A DNA stretch of 64,000 bases, from NCBI GenBank assembly GCA_963969395.1, contig OZ017797.1, positions 10,602,001 through 10,666,000 on the forward strand, given 5' to 3'. The notes beneath the pieces are model-generated. The model was not told the origin of the DNA. It saw only the letters and a program-made list of their open reading frames with translations, and did no database searches. Of the stretch, positions 48,901 through 59,891 are shown piece after piece. Position numbers and translations under genes: made by a program. Source of the DNA: Pseudoscleropodium purum (lineage: Eukaryota; Streptophyta; Bryopsida; Hypnales; Brachytheciaceae). Each line of letters begins with the position of its first letter. The first letter of the stretch is position 1.

Positions 48901-50658
48901 ATGTGCTACAAAATTTAGGCTCTCTGGGGTTGAATTTGAGTGGAAACATGTAGAGAGCGTGCGACCTGTAGAGAGTGTCAAAACATGTGACCCGTGAGCG
49001 GGGAGATATTGGTAAGGAGTTCAGTCAAGGAACGTGTAGAGTGATGCTGAAATATCCTGAACTAAGTAGTCTGCTCATAAAGCGATCATTTAAGAGCTGA
49101 TTGCCTTTTGGGGGGAAGCTAAAACTCCTTGAAACAATTTTCAGCAAATTTTCAGACAAAGAAAAATGGAAATGGCATTGAACCCAAGTTGTTTCATATT
49201 TTTTAGACCTCTGTGGAATTAGTTACAAATTTTTGAAGTTGAAATGCAGTGGTCACTGTTGTGCTCTAAAAGCAACCACCTCCTGAAATGTACACTATTA
49301 GTACATTGAAGAAAGCCAAATGTACCTCTGTGACTTGATTGCTTTTAGAGCATGGGCGCATTTAGAGCAGACTACTATTAGTCCCAAATTGAAGGCACCC
49401 AGCTTCCGTGATCAAATCATTTTTACTCAAACCCAAATTGTGGACCTTTTTGAAAGAAAATGGAACCCTAAAGAACTCGAATTCAATTGCAGAAACAGTG
49501 TGCACAAGCACCAATCTTGGTAGACATCTCACAAATTGTTGGTGGGGCACTGGAACTGCATTAGCAAATTGTAAACTTATCAATGTTTCATGAGCTGGGT
49601 ACTCCAAGTGAAATTTGGAACTGGAAGTCCAAGTTGAAAACGCCCTTGATCCAGAAATGTGTACCTAGTATCACTAATACGTGATGGAAATGGAAGGTCA
49701 AGGGTTTAGAGTAGCACTAGCATGAGCCAATTGATGGATGTTACAAGGTACAAACAATGTGCTTTAGGAGATAGTAAAAGTGCAACCGCTACATAAACAA
49801 TATTAAGAAACATTGCGTTTCATTTAGTTCGGCAAGAGCTAATTTTTTAACCTTTCAATGGACATTATAGATTTCATTATTCCATAACAAAGCCTTCATA
49901 CTGATACAAAACAAGCTCACCAATGAAGCAAAAATCTTAAGGAATCTTCTAGAAAAAGTCAAAGTATTACAACAAGAGCAATGGTCATTTTCTATTAGAC
50001 TTTTCTAACTGTATGAAATTGTATAATAATCAAACCATATCCTCTTCAAACTTGCATTCTTGGTAATTTGAGTTCATGCAAGAAAATGTGTTGAATCAAC
50101 TATCTTCCATTCTTCCTACCGGTAAAATCAAGGACAATCTTTATTCCTCCAATGAAATTGAAATTACTATATCTTATGTGCTGCAACTCCACTTCAAGAA
50201 ATGACCAAGTTAAATCATTACAACTTGATAAAAAAATGAAAGGCACTTCTCTATTCGCCCTAGCTACTACTTACTAATATAGGTCGTCGCCAATAGGGAG
50301 TATGTATGATCACACACGGAAATAGTATCCAACCTAAAATACCTCTCCACCCATACATTGCAACAAGGCTAACAAAAAAAAAAGCTCAAGATAATACTAA
50401 CTACCTTATATCTTGTATAGTTCATCCACGCTTATTGAAACCTACAAATCCTTTCACCTGAAGATCGATATAGAATATTGTTACAACCCTTGGCCTTGTA
50501 CAACCCATATTGCAAACCCAACAAAATGGGCTCATATGTAATCATTGCCGAGGCATAGATGTATGTGTTCAACATTATGCAAAGAAAGAAAAGTAAGGCT
50601 GGTATCCCGGAATTTTGTACTAAGCATATTTTAATATCTTTTCGTTCCGTTCCATAAT
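45962..50658. other. Intergenic DNA, mostly AT-rich
   Basis: 45962-46260 is GC-richer and unassigned. 46261-48650 is AT-rich with nothing recognisable. 48660-49650 is more balanced and holds short ORFs (48716-48997 after a G9 run, 49320-49523, 49362-49607 minus) without known motifs. The rest, to the kinase stop, is AT-rich. No gene is claimed. Confidence 0.5.
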
Positions 50659-52182
50659 CTACATGTTCATACTACAAAATCCACTTGATATGGGCATGAA
50701 AATTAATAGCTTGTTGGTCCTTGATGTTCCAATTTCATATTCATTAGTGAATTCCATCTTGCTAAATTCTTGGAATACTTTCATGTAAAGAGTAAGCAAC
50801 ATTATTTGCAATGCTTCTCTTTGAAGTGTAGTTTCATATATATGCTCAACCATATCCAAGTGCCCCTCAAAAATAAGGTCAAGAAATGTCAAGAGGCCAA
50901 ATTTAGCTCCATACATTTGGTGTGTCAACAAGGCACATAATTTCATTCTTTTAGAGGCTTCTTGAGCACTACACACCAATGGGCTATCTAGGAATGAAAC
51001 AACGTCAAACTTTGATGCATATTCTTCAACAGTTGCCAAAAACTCAGATGCCCAATAGTATGGCATGAATTCACTTTTGAAGCTCTTGGAATCACTTTCG
51101 TGAAGTGCCGTTAGATCTTGAACCAATTGCTTTGATTCATGCATGATTGATTCAAATGACAATGAATCAATGCTAACCATATTATTAATATAAGTTCCAA
51201 AAGTAAGGGCATCCTCATTTGGCACAAGGACTTCCATTATTTCACTCCAATTTGGTCGAGAATGCGGATCCTCATGCCAACACTTCAATATCAAGTATCT
51301 CATGGGCTTTGAAACATGATCCGCTAGCTTTGGCCATTCACCATTCAAGACCAAACCATAATCGGAAACTGGATGGCCTTGAAATGGAATCATTCCAGTG
51401 AAAACTTCATAGCACACCATTCCAAAACTATAAATATTTCCCAAAAGCCATTGTTCCTTTGACAAGGGAATGTTTGTTACCAAAGATTGGAGAACTTCAG
51501 GAGCCCGCCAAAATGCAGTGCCCACAACACCTTCTGATCGTTCAAAGTCAGCAATGACAAGGTGTGCAGGCTCCAATAATGATGTTTCATAATTAGAGCT
51601 GAAGGTTTTGAGCAAAATGTTTGCAGCCTTTAAATCTCCAAGATAGACACCACTTTCATGAAGGACTTTCAAGCCTGATGCAAGCTGCAAAATCATAATT
51701 CGTCCAATCTCTTCTGTAAAAGGTGAACCATGCATACAAAGCACTTCATCTTGCAAAGCTTTCATGCGAAAGTCAATGGCAGCACGCAGGTCACAAGAGA
51801 ACCGTCTCATGATCATGCTCAAGGAATCCCCCTCGAAGAAAACTCCATGTGGTACGCATAGGTTATAGCTCTTCACAGAACCTAACTCCAGAGGAAAATG
51901 ACCCTGTGAAACCCCCTCCAACGGCTTGAACTTCTTCACTACCACCGGAACAGGCATCAAAGAGTAGGGCAAGTGGAACTTGGCTTCGTAGACGCAACAT
52001 TGACCCCCTTCCCCAATTTTCCGACCCACGCTCACCATAGAGCGGACATATTTTAGTAAGAAGTCGAGGTGTTCTTTGTTACGAGAAGCATGCTGTGCGT
52101 TCGATGCAGAGACCTCGGTCCAGGGGCGGCTGTCATCCATGGAGGCAGAGCTGCCCTCCAACATGCTCCTCTGATCGCCCAT
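50659..52182 (-). CDS. Atypical TKL-like protein kinase, 507 aa, intronless
   Basis: Single uninterrupted frame. Kinase domain at about residues 49-320: glycine loop GEGGQCCVYEAKF at 57-69, Lys83 or Lys84 in PVVVKKF, YLGDLKAANILL at 180-191 (catalytic Asp183, metal-binding Asn188), ADFERSEG at 211-218 where DFG would be, FWRAPEVL, then IYSFGMVCYEVFTG and CWHEDPHSRP. HRD is replaced by LGD, making it a non-RD kinase. DFG is DFE, and the usual helix-F Asp is Asn (GNIYSFG). The 190-residue C-terminal tail has no recognised domain and looks helical. The ATG at 52182 is the first in frame after a TTG. The fold most resembles tyrosine-kinase-like (Raf/MLK type) plant kinases. No transmembrane segment, so probably cytosolic. 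Activity is uncertain, though Lys, Asp, Asn and Asp are kept. Confidence 0.88.
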   Translation of the reverse strand: MGDQRSMLEGSSASMDDSRPWTEVSASNAQHASRNKEHLDFLLKYVRSMVSVGRKIGEGGQCCVYEAKFHLPYSLMPVPVVVKKFKPLEGVSQGHFPLELGSVKSYNLCVPHGVFFEGDSLSMIMRRFSCDLRAAIDFRMKALQDEVLCMHGSPFTEEIGRIMILQLASGLKVLHESGVYLGDLKAANILLKTFSSNYETSLLEPAHLVIADFERSEGVVGTAFWRAPEVLQSLVTNIPLSKEQWLLGNIYSFGMVCYEVFTGMIPFQGHPVSDYGLVLNGEWPKLADHVSKPMRYLILKCWHEDPHSRPNWSEIMEVLVPNEDALTFGTYINNMVSIDSLSFESIMHESKQLVQDLTALHESDSKSFKSEFMPYYWASEFLATVEEYASKFDVVSFLDSPLVCSAQEASKRMKLCALLTHQMYGAKFGLLTFLDLIFEGHLDMVEHIYETTLQREALQIMLLTLYMKVFQEFSKMEFTNEYEIGTSRTNKLLIFMPISSGFCSMNM

Positions 52183-52630
52183 TCCAGACAACAGTTGTCA
52201 CCTGAGCCCCCTTTTTCGATCGCCACACGCACCAAACACCGCTGCCACACGACGCACAAGTACTGCAATAGAACAGGCCGGAACAATGATGTGGGAGAAT
52301 ATGATGCTCACTGGCTCAAACCGATCAAAGCATATGAATCTGAAAAAGCACCGCAAAGAGAGCAGTCAGACAGATCGACAGAAGTGCTGCTAACCCCGCA
52401 TGTATTGGAACATGAAAGAAATTCAAATCTAGCGCAGACTGGGCGATGCACAACAATATTTCAATCCAAGGAATGGTGACTCAGGTTGGGAGAGCGAAGC
52501 GCTTACCCAAATCGTGTCAACCGATCCAATTTGTTGGAGGGCACGCAGGAGTTGCGAAACAAGGGCGAACAAGCGAAGGCGAACAAGTCTCCTTGGTTGC
52601 ACTTATCTCCTTCCCGAATGATGAACAGTA
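52183..52630. promoter_or_regulatory. Upstream region of the atypical kinase gene
   Basis: About 450 bases of balanced composition directly upstream of the kinase ATG, before the AT-rich desert resumes. Probably promoter and 5' leader. Overlapping plus-strand ORFs are mirror frames without motifs. Confidence 0.4.
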
Positions 52631-54979
52631 GTTCCTGGAGAATGGGCAATAATGCAATATGGTAAACAAGGTTTGTATTTTTCATTTTTATGAAGTGCCA
52701 AACTGGCAATATTAAATGATATAGTGGTGTTTGAAATTTCAACATTCATTCACATATTGGATAGAAAATACCACATTAGCACATATCACATATTCATAAT
52801 TTCATTTCCATCCATTCTTTAGCAATGTTATCCAATAAATTTTTATAAAAATTTGAAGAATTTTGATGATTTCATCCAAAATTTTATTGTTTTTGTTCTA
52901 GCGGCTTGGTGCAGAGTCAATTATTTTGGTGCAATTTGATGACATATCACCGGAAAAAAAACCACATTGATGGTAAACTTCAAGTCAAGTGTTACACACT
53001 TGCTAGTTCAATGTGGTTCCCCACTTCCAAAAGATCTTGGACTTTTAGTCCCCAAATGCCCATATGAAGGCATAGTCACTTGACAATAAGAAGGTACTAG
53101 GTTCATGTGATCTCAATTTTCGCATGATTTTTTTAAACTTTAGAAAAACAAAAAAGCTTTTTGGAGATATAATTTGTATTCAATCGGTGCTTGCAAGCAA
53201 AAGTTATGTCACACAAAGCTCAAAATAGTCAATTGGAGGGGAAGGGGAACAAATAAAACCACAAAAATTTGAATAAAAAAATTTGAATAGATACTCTATA
53301 ATATTTTTATCTTTATGGATAGATTTGGTTCATCCTATTGGATAAGTGATTTGAAAATTATGGAACATCTTGTTTTAACATTTTCTGAAAATCATAACAT
53401 ATAGGATCTAGTTTTTAAAAGTTGCACAAGGTTTAGTTTGATTGATGTAACAATCTTGCTATTGGAAATAGTGTGTTTCAATTTTATGTTAGAACTAATA
53501 ACAATTTATTTTCCTCACTTTATCTTATTCCTATTTCTACTTAACAATTTTTTAAGGAATGAAAATTTCATTATTGTTTTTTGAATATTTATTTCCTAGA
53601 CTCTCAACTTAATTCTTCATGATAATATTTTTTTCATTTAAAATGCAAAATGCAAAAAGTTTAAATTAAGAGGATCCAAAGTGTTAAAAACTAGTTGTCA
53701 TTGCCATGGTGCCAAAATACTATATTTTCTTCACTTTGAAATGAAATTTTTTACAATCCATAAAGTCAAAGTTTCTAAGATCTCTTTCACACATTTTCGT
53801 GTAAGTCTATTGCAAAATCCAATAGTTAGATGTGCACAAAAAAAAAAATTTAAGTTTGTGCTCTTTGCATTAGAAATGGCATTCTTTAGTGGATTTTGGC
53901 AAAAATAAAAAGAGGCTTGGGCATTTAGTGTATCATATCATGGTTGTTGAGACTATCATTGCTATTTTTGCATTACAATTTCTCTATACACAACCTTCAA
54001 CATTATAACCTTCTCTAAAATGACATTCTAAAATATCCTACACACTTGCATTGCCAGATTGCTTTGACTGTATGGAACATTCAAACTATAAAGTAACATA
54101 GTCAAACTTCCATATGCCTAGATTACAAACACTCTAAAAGAAACAAGGGTATAAATGAATTGTCCACAATGACTGCAGCGACAACAATGACTACAAAATT
54201 AGTCACTACATTAGAGTGCAATTTTACATTGATTTGGTTTTGCTAAACTTGTGTCATATTGAACATTATCTTCAAATGTTGTACATTACACACATAGTCT
54301 AAGAACCGGTAGGCATAGAATTTTTAGACAATAAGATAGTAAACAGTTGAATAATCAACGCTTAAACTTTACCAATTATTTGCAAAATCAATCCCACCTT
54401 ATGAATTTGGCAGGCAAGTAAAAGTACAAACAAAGTAAAATGTACGTGAGTCCCCAAGTAACTTCAAGAAAGTTGGAACACTTTGAGACCCATGAACAAA
54501 CCTTAATGAAGATTTCATTTGCAGCTTCATTTGAGCTGCACCTATGATTTGGAGAAGAAGAATGACCAGATACCCCCCAAAAGCTCACCAACTGCACACA
54601 TGGCAAAGACAAAAGGTCATTTGGGGAATGATATAGTCCAATGGTTTTTTTTCCGACGATTTGTCGTCAAATTGCACCAAATTTTTTTGTCCAACACCAA
54701 ACCTATAGGAAAAAAAATGGTAGTAAAAGAGCTGAAAATTGCCAAAAATCTTCAAAGAAATAAAAAATCTTGGATGAAATTGCTTAATTGTGGATGAAAA
54801 TAGAATTATGGATATATAATATGTACTAACGTCATATTTTCTATCCAATTTGTGGATGAATGTTGAAATTTAGAGCACCACTATAACATTTAGTGTTGCC
54901 ACTTTTCCACTTTGTAAAAAACAAAAAAGAAACAAAAACTGATATAGTCTAGCTGTTATAAGAATAACTATACACTGAA
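52631..54979. other. AT-rich intergenic DNA
   Basis: No gene or clearly bounded repeat was recognised. Several 60-90-codon ORFs of Phe/Lys-rich composition are judged accidental. Confidence 0.5.
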
Positions 54980-55225
54980 AGTCGCCTGCTACCCCAGTTT
55001 CCCATTAGTTCCCCCCTCCTCTCTCAAAAAATTTGTGAGCCGTTGATTTTTTTGAAAAAAAATGCTTACCTTCAAAATTGATGATGATTTTTCAAAAAAT
55101 CACAAGATGTTGATCTTGTGAAATTGAATCTGAGCCGTTCAAATATAAAATACAAATACGAATACGAATACGAATACGGATACATGTACTGGATACGAAT
55201 ACTAAATATGGATATTAAATACGGG
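54980..55225. repeat. Repeat family D, copy 1, with GAATAC minisatellite tail
   Basis: Contains CTCTCAAAAAATTTGTGAGC, a poly-T/A step, ACCTTCAAAATTGATGATGA and AGATGTTGATCTTGTGA. A run of GAATAC/GGATAC hexamers follows (about 55150-55255). The same order recurs at 62755-63070. Confidence 0.75.
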
Positions 55226-55459
55226 TACTGAATATAAGTACTGGATATGAGCACACTGACAGATGTGCTTCGAAGCTCCTATCCGCACTTAAGAATATTT
55301 TGAGAATTAGCAACACAACCTAGCTACTCCAAGTCAGCAGATGATGATGAGATCCCAATGCTGACCTTAACTTAACATGGCATGCGCTGCACAACAAACA
55401 TTGACAACAGCAAACGAAATATAACGAAAACAACCCTAGCCCATCCCTATGAATGTTAA

Positions 55460-55703
55460 GAGCAGGGGGAGCGTATTTGGCTCTTTTTTAGCCCAATTAA
55501 TTTGTAGAATCGGCGAGCCTGACTAGCGTGCTGAATAAGCTTACTTTGCTGCTTGGACTTGCATATGATATTACGGAGTATTATACGCTCTCCCTACTTT
55601 TAATGCGAGAGAGCGAGCACGGGTTAGCTGATTCTGCGGACAAACTCGCCCTACGGGCTTGCTAATCCGTGGCATCAGCTAACCCCTGCCCGCTCTCCAG
55701 TAC
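55460..55703. mobile_element. GC-rich fold-back element with TAA flanks, 244 bp
   Basis: A balanced, GC-richer island in AT-rich DNA, flanked by TAA at 55457-55459 and 55704-55706. It contains two nested palindromes. AGGGGGAGCGTAT (about 55464-55476) pairs with ATACGCTCTCCCT (about 55583-55595). 55609-55697 forms a long hairpin, with GAGAGCGAGCACGGGTTAGC opposite GCTAACCCCTGCCCGCTCTC. The TAA flanks suggest a Tourist-type MITE; the terminal repeats (GAGCAGGGGGAGCG against GTACTGGAGAGCGG) are only loosely alike. No coding capacity. Confidence 0.65.
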
Positions 55704-56639
55704 TAAGGCGATTGAATGTGGTGATAGTGATTTGCTCTGATGCTGGGCAAAGCCCCTTTGAAGTACGCATAGAAGATTCGCATCATAGGGAGACTGACCC
55801 TTAAGCCAGATTTCAAGAAATCAATCACAAAGGAAGTTTTAAGATGAAATGATTCAAGCATTAATTCAGATGAATGAGAAGCTATTTGATTGAAACATAG
55901 CATGGAAGCATTCTGTTCATCATGAAGAATACAGACTTCAAGACACTTAACGGTTAATAAAATCTTGATGGACCTAAACCTGCATTGTTTCATAATGCAT
56001 CCATTTTTTTAGGATGTTTGTCATACATTTTGAAATCGAAATAGTGAGGCTTTGGGTCATTGCTTTTCCATGGGAATTTGGCTACCCTATGTTGGTGATG
56101 CTCTAATGTGGTGACTACCTTGGTTGTGGGGCCGTGTCTTTCCAACTTTAACGCCTAAGCATTCAAATGACCATTTCTAGGTTACTACTTGACTTCAGGC
56201 AACATTTATGGGTAAAAAAAACACTATTTACAATATTTTTTTGTTAAAATTTTGGTTTTTTTCTCTATATTTGTATGAAAAACTAAGATTGCTATGGTCA
56301 AACAAAAATTATAAGAGAAATAGCACAAAGTGTTTAGGATTTGCCTAATGTTGAAAAACTTATTATTTTGGAAAAGTGTTGGTGTTTTCATTATTAGATC
56401 TTATGCATTTTTTCACAAATCAATAGAAACCACAATTTTGATCAATAAAAAAAAAAATTCAAATACTAAAAAAAAAAAATTGTATTTTGGGGGAATTTTG
56501 AAGTTATATCTTCAAAATTCGTTTAAAGAAAATATACAAATAGTTATATAATTTTGATTGTACTGATATTTTCTACTTTTTGTGCTTCACATTATCTTAG
56601 TTCATGCAAACTTCAAAAAAATTATAAAACTTATATTTT

Positions 56640-56872
56640 ATAATACATTTGTGTTTTGTCCAAACGCCTTGGGCTTTTAGGGGTTAAGCTTCGGTTATAC
56701 GTGCTTATACCTTTTTTACCGTATTTACGAAACTCACTGGACGTACGGTTCCAGCCTCTTCTAGAGTCTTGGAAGCTCGATGAGGAACACCCTTCGATTT
56801 CCACCGGAATTTCAATGAGGGCAGTGTTTGTATTTTTTTGAATGCGAGAGCTTGAATTGATCTGCTGCAGCG
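56640..56872 (+). promoter_or_regulatory. Promoter and 5' leader of the NTF2-like gene
   Basis: Composition changes from AT-rich to balanced at about 56660. The 14-mer GACGTACGGTTCCA at 56740-56753 also occurs, in the same orientation, at 16032-16045 upstream of the Cys/His-rich gene. Confidence 0.4.
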
Positions 56873-59800
56873 ATGGGCTGGGCGAGCATGACGGTCGTGG
56901 GGGCGTCTGCTTTCCCGCAGCTCAGCCGAGCTCCTGATTTGTCGTCCTCGTCCACCTTCGGTAAGTCGCAATTGATCATTAAAATCTCAAAACTGGAGAC
57001 CATTTTCGCAGAGATTTTTCATTTCTGAATCTGGAGGGCGTGGATATTGATCTGCCCAAGAAATCATATCCCATAGGTCGGATATGGAATTTGCTCCTCG
57101 CTGAAGAGACGTGCAGGGTTCAGGGTTTATCTAGTTTAGGGTTCTAGAGGTTTGGGGGGTTGGAGAGGAGGGGTGCGGAAAATTCGTTTTCGGATTATGT
57201 ACTCTTCATTTCAATTTCGTTCGGTTTTCTGGAAGAGATTTGGCGAATTCTTAGTATGGGGTGGGTGTCTGCGATTTTGATAAAGGGTTGTGGAATCAAT
57301 GTTTGTGCTTGTCGTTCTGGATGCTTGGTATCTATCAACGGTTGCATTTGAGATTATCCGAATGCTTTTTATGATAACGGAAGCGGGAGACTTGAGACAG
57401 TTCTGAGATGCGGTGCCTCATGTCTATACTTGGGTTAGGTTTGAGAAGCTCTAGGAAATGGAGTTCTCCTTCTTTCCTCGTATTCTTTCGACCCTTTCGA
57501 ATGTATTCTCGAAGGTTTAGTGAAGGTATTGCATCCCTGGTGTGTGTTAGTTTATGTTATGACCTGACCTCCGTTTGGCCTAATTCGACCTTGTTTAGAG
57601 AATATCCTTGTTCATGGCATAACTATTCTTAACCTCTTTCGTGCTGAGTTAGTGGGTCGCTGCTTTACGATTGGACTGTTAAGGCTGTAACGTGACGGGG
57701 GAATTGTCTAATATCGGCAAAACCACAGAAGAATGTATTCACTTCTCAATCAGTTTGCTTGATCGTATTTGGAAAGGTTTTGGAGTGTTCTTAGGTAGGG
57801 TCTGAATGATAGAAGGCCTGAATGTTCTTACAGGTTCTAGGGTTACGAGTGCGTTCTTGAAGAGGAGGAATGTGCCTCTCTGCTGTTCTCGGCGTGCTCT
57901 GAGTACTGCCAGCTCTTTATTAAACGATGAAAATGAAGATGTAGGTGAGCTGCAAACCGCCGCTTTTCCATGTTTCTTGGAATCAAGCATTCTGGTGATG
58001 TTGCCCATTTAGTGGGATTTTGATTATGTTGCTGTTGTGACTAGAATTATGAGGAATCTTTGATGTGCAACACGTTTCGTTTCCTATTGTTACATCAACC
58101 ACTCTGAACTAGTACCATAAAATTTCCTTTGGCTTATTTAACTAATTGCTTGACCTTTTTCATTCTTGCAGATTTTGCTTGGGATCCATACCTAGGAGAA
58201 GTCATTGCCAATGAGAAAGTGGAAAAACCTCCTCAATATGTGCCACCACCACCCATTCCTGCAGAAGGTAGATTTTTCTTCAAATTAAGTCTGGATTACT
58301 GTCACACTTTGATGAACTTTTCTAGAGTTGTGAATTTGCTTGTCTCTACAAATATCAAAGTCAGGAGAGGAACAATCTAGTTTATGTTCATCAAAGTGTC
58401 TTGTGGATCTGCTCAGACGACCTGGTATGCTAGCAAATGGATGAGTATGATTTGATACAATGTGTGTCGTGATTTCTAGAGCATAAGCCTATTATTTCTC
58501 CCGTATGCTGTATTCCAAGGAACACCAGGTCCGTTCTAGCCATTGTCATATTCTTTCTTCCTGTTTGTATGCTTTGGCACTCAAACTTTCATCGTGCCAA
58601 CAAGAGTGATCGTCGTTGATTTATCTAAGTTCTCATCAGCTCGTTGAATCGTAGGCTAGTCTGTTTAAATCCGTAAGTGTTTGAAAGACCTCTCGGATCT
58701 GTGTTCTTGAATTGTAGAAGACTTATGAATAATGGCGCGGTTGGATACAGACATCAGCATTCGGGACAAAGTGGAGTTTCTATTGTACACGTTTAATAGA
58801 ATACTACCAGGTCAGTTGGACAATGACAAAGCAGACGTTCTCTGTTCGGTGCTAAGTGCTACGGTGGAGGTTCAGAACCCTGCTATCTGCTTTCGTGGGA
58901 ACAGCAAGTCCGTATCCTCGTTAACTTTATCTTTTTTACAGTTTTTTCAGTTGAATAGTACTTAGACGAATTCTTGGAATTTCAATCTGGAAATCGCCCT
59001 ACTAGGAAAAGAAAATCATTTTTTCATTTGGGAATGCTGTTTTGTCGGGGAATTGAATATTTATTGTTGTTTCTGCAGGTGCTCTGAGTGGCTTAAAGCC
59101 CTTATCCAATTGCAAGCATCAGTCAACCTCCATGAACTCTACTACGAAAATGATGTGAAGGATTCTGGTATGTCGGTATGTGTCTTCTAGAAACCTTCGA
59201 TCCGTAACAAGTTACACTGCAAATGGGCACAAGATGCTACCAGTAACACGTTATTCTTGCCTTCAGGGAAAGGGACAGCGCGGATTGCATGCTCTTTTAT
59301 TTGAAAACTGGTAGCTGATGACAATTTCTTAACGGGTGTAATGAATTAGTGGCATTTTTCACTTAGGTTCCTGAGGTTGGAATATATTATAATTTCTTGA
59401 GTACCACCGTGAAGCTCACTAATTTTTCACTGTCTGATGCATTCTGAGATTTTTTTCGGTGTCTGAATGTTTCAGAGAAGCGTTGGGTTTACGCAGTATG
59501 GACAATGAGATTTTTGGAGCACGCGCACACTAGTCCCAATGATGTTATTGACAGTGCGAGCGCTCCAGAGTCAACTGAGCTGTCTGGAGAAACAGTTTTT
59601 GAAATGGAGAAATCTGGTCTGGTATGTACTCCGAGTTCTCTTTCCATTCTACCCGCTGGAAATGTATTTCGGGTGCTTTGCTTGATGAACCCTTTGTATT
59701 TTTTTTTTTACTGTGATGTACCTAACTTTGTTAATTGATACATCGCAAGCTCAGAAGTTTAGGGCGCTTGCCTATGTTTGTGGCAGGTGTCACGGATAAG

Positions 59801-59891
59801 CTCAACATGGTACATCCTACAAGAAGATGATGGGGCGTCATTCACTAAAGCCAAGGACTCTCTATGGCGTCTACTTGGAGACACATTTTGA
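56873..59891 (+). CDS. Predicted plastid-targeted NTF2/SnoaL-like protein, 263 aa, seven exons
   Basis: Exons: 56873-56960, 57834-57944, 58172-58267, 58751-58907, 59079-59167, 59476-59621 and 59787-59891. They sum to 792 bases with phases agreeing. The N-terminus (MGWASMTVVGASAFPQLS..., Ser/Arg-rich to about residue 60) looks like a chloroplast transit peptide. A short linker follows (WDPYLGEVIANEKVEKPPQY, PPPPIPAE). The C-terminal half has the plan of an NTF2/SnoaL fold: a helix (DKVEFLLYTFNRIL), a 'V..QNPAICFRGNSK.SEWL' segment, 'VNLHELYYENDV', 'RWVYAVWTMRF' and 'RISSTWYILQEDDG'. The fold call is inference from pattern and the ligand is unknown. Odd point: the first acceptor candidates before exon 4 (58717 or 58720) give an in-frame TGA at 58726-58728, three bases before an ATG at 58732. 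Only the downstream acceptor at 58750 gives one continuous protein. Confidence 0.75.

Noticed and set aside
48716..48997. 93-codon ORF after a G9 run
   Set aside because: No recognised family and no flanking exons; the G run makes the frame near its start unreliable.
49320..49607. Opposed ORFs on both strands (67 and 81 codons)
   Set aside because: Mirror frames of one another without motifs; not enough to support a gene.
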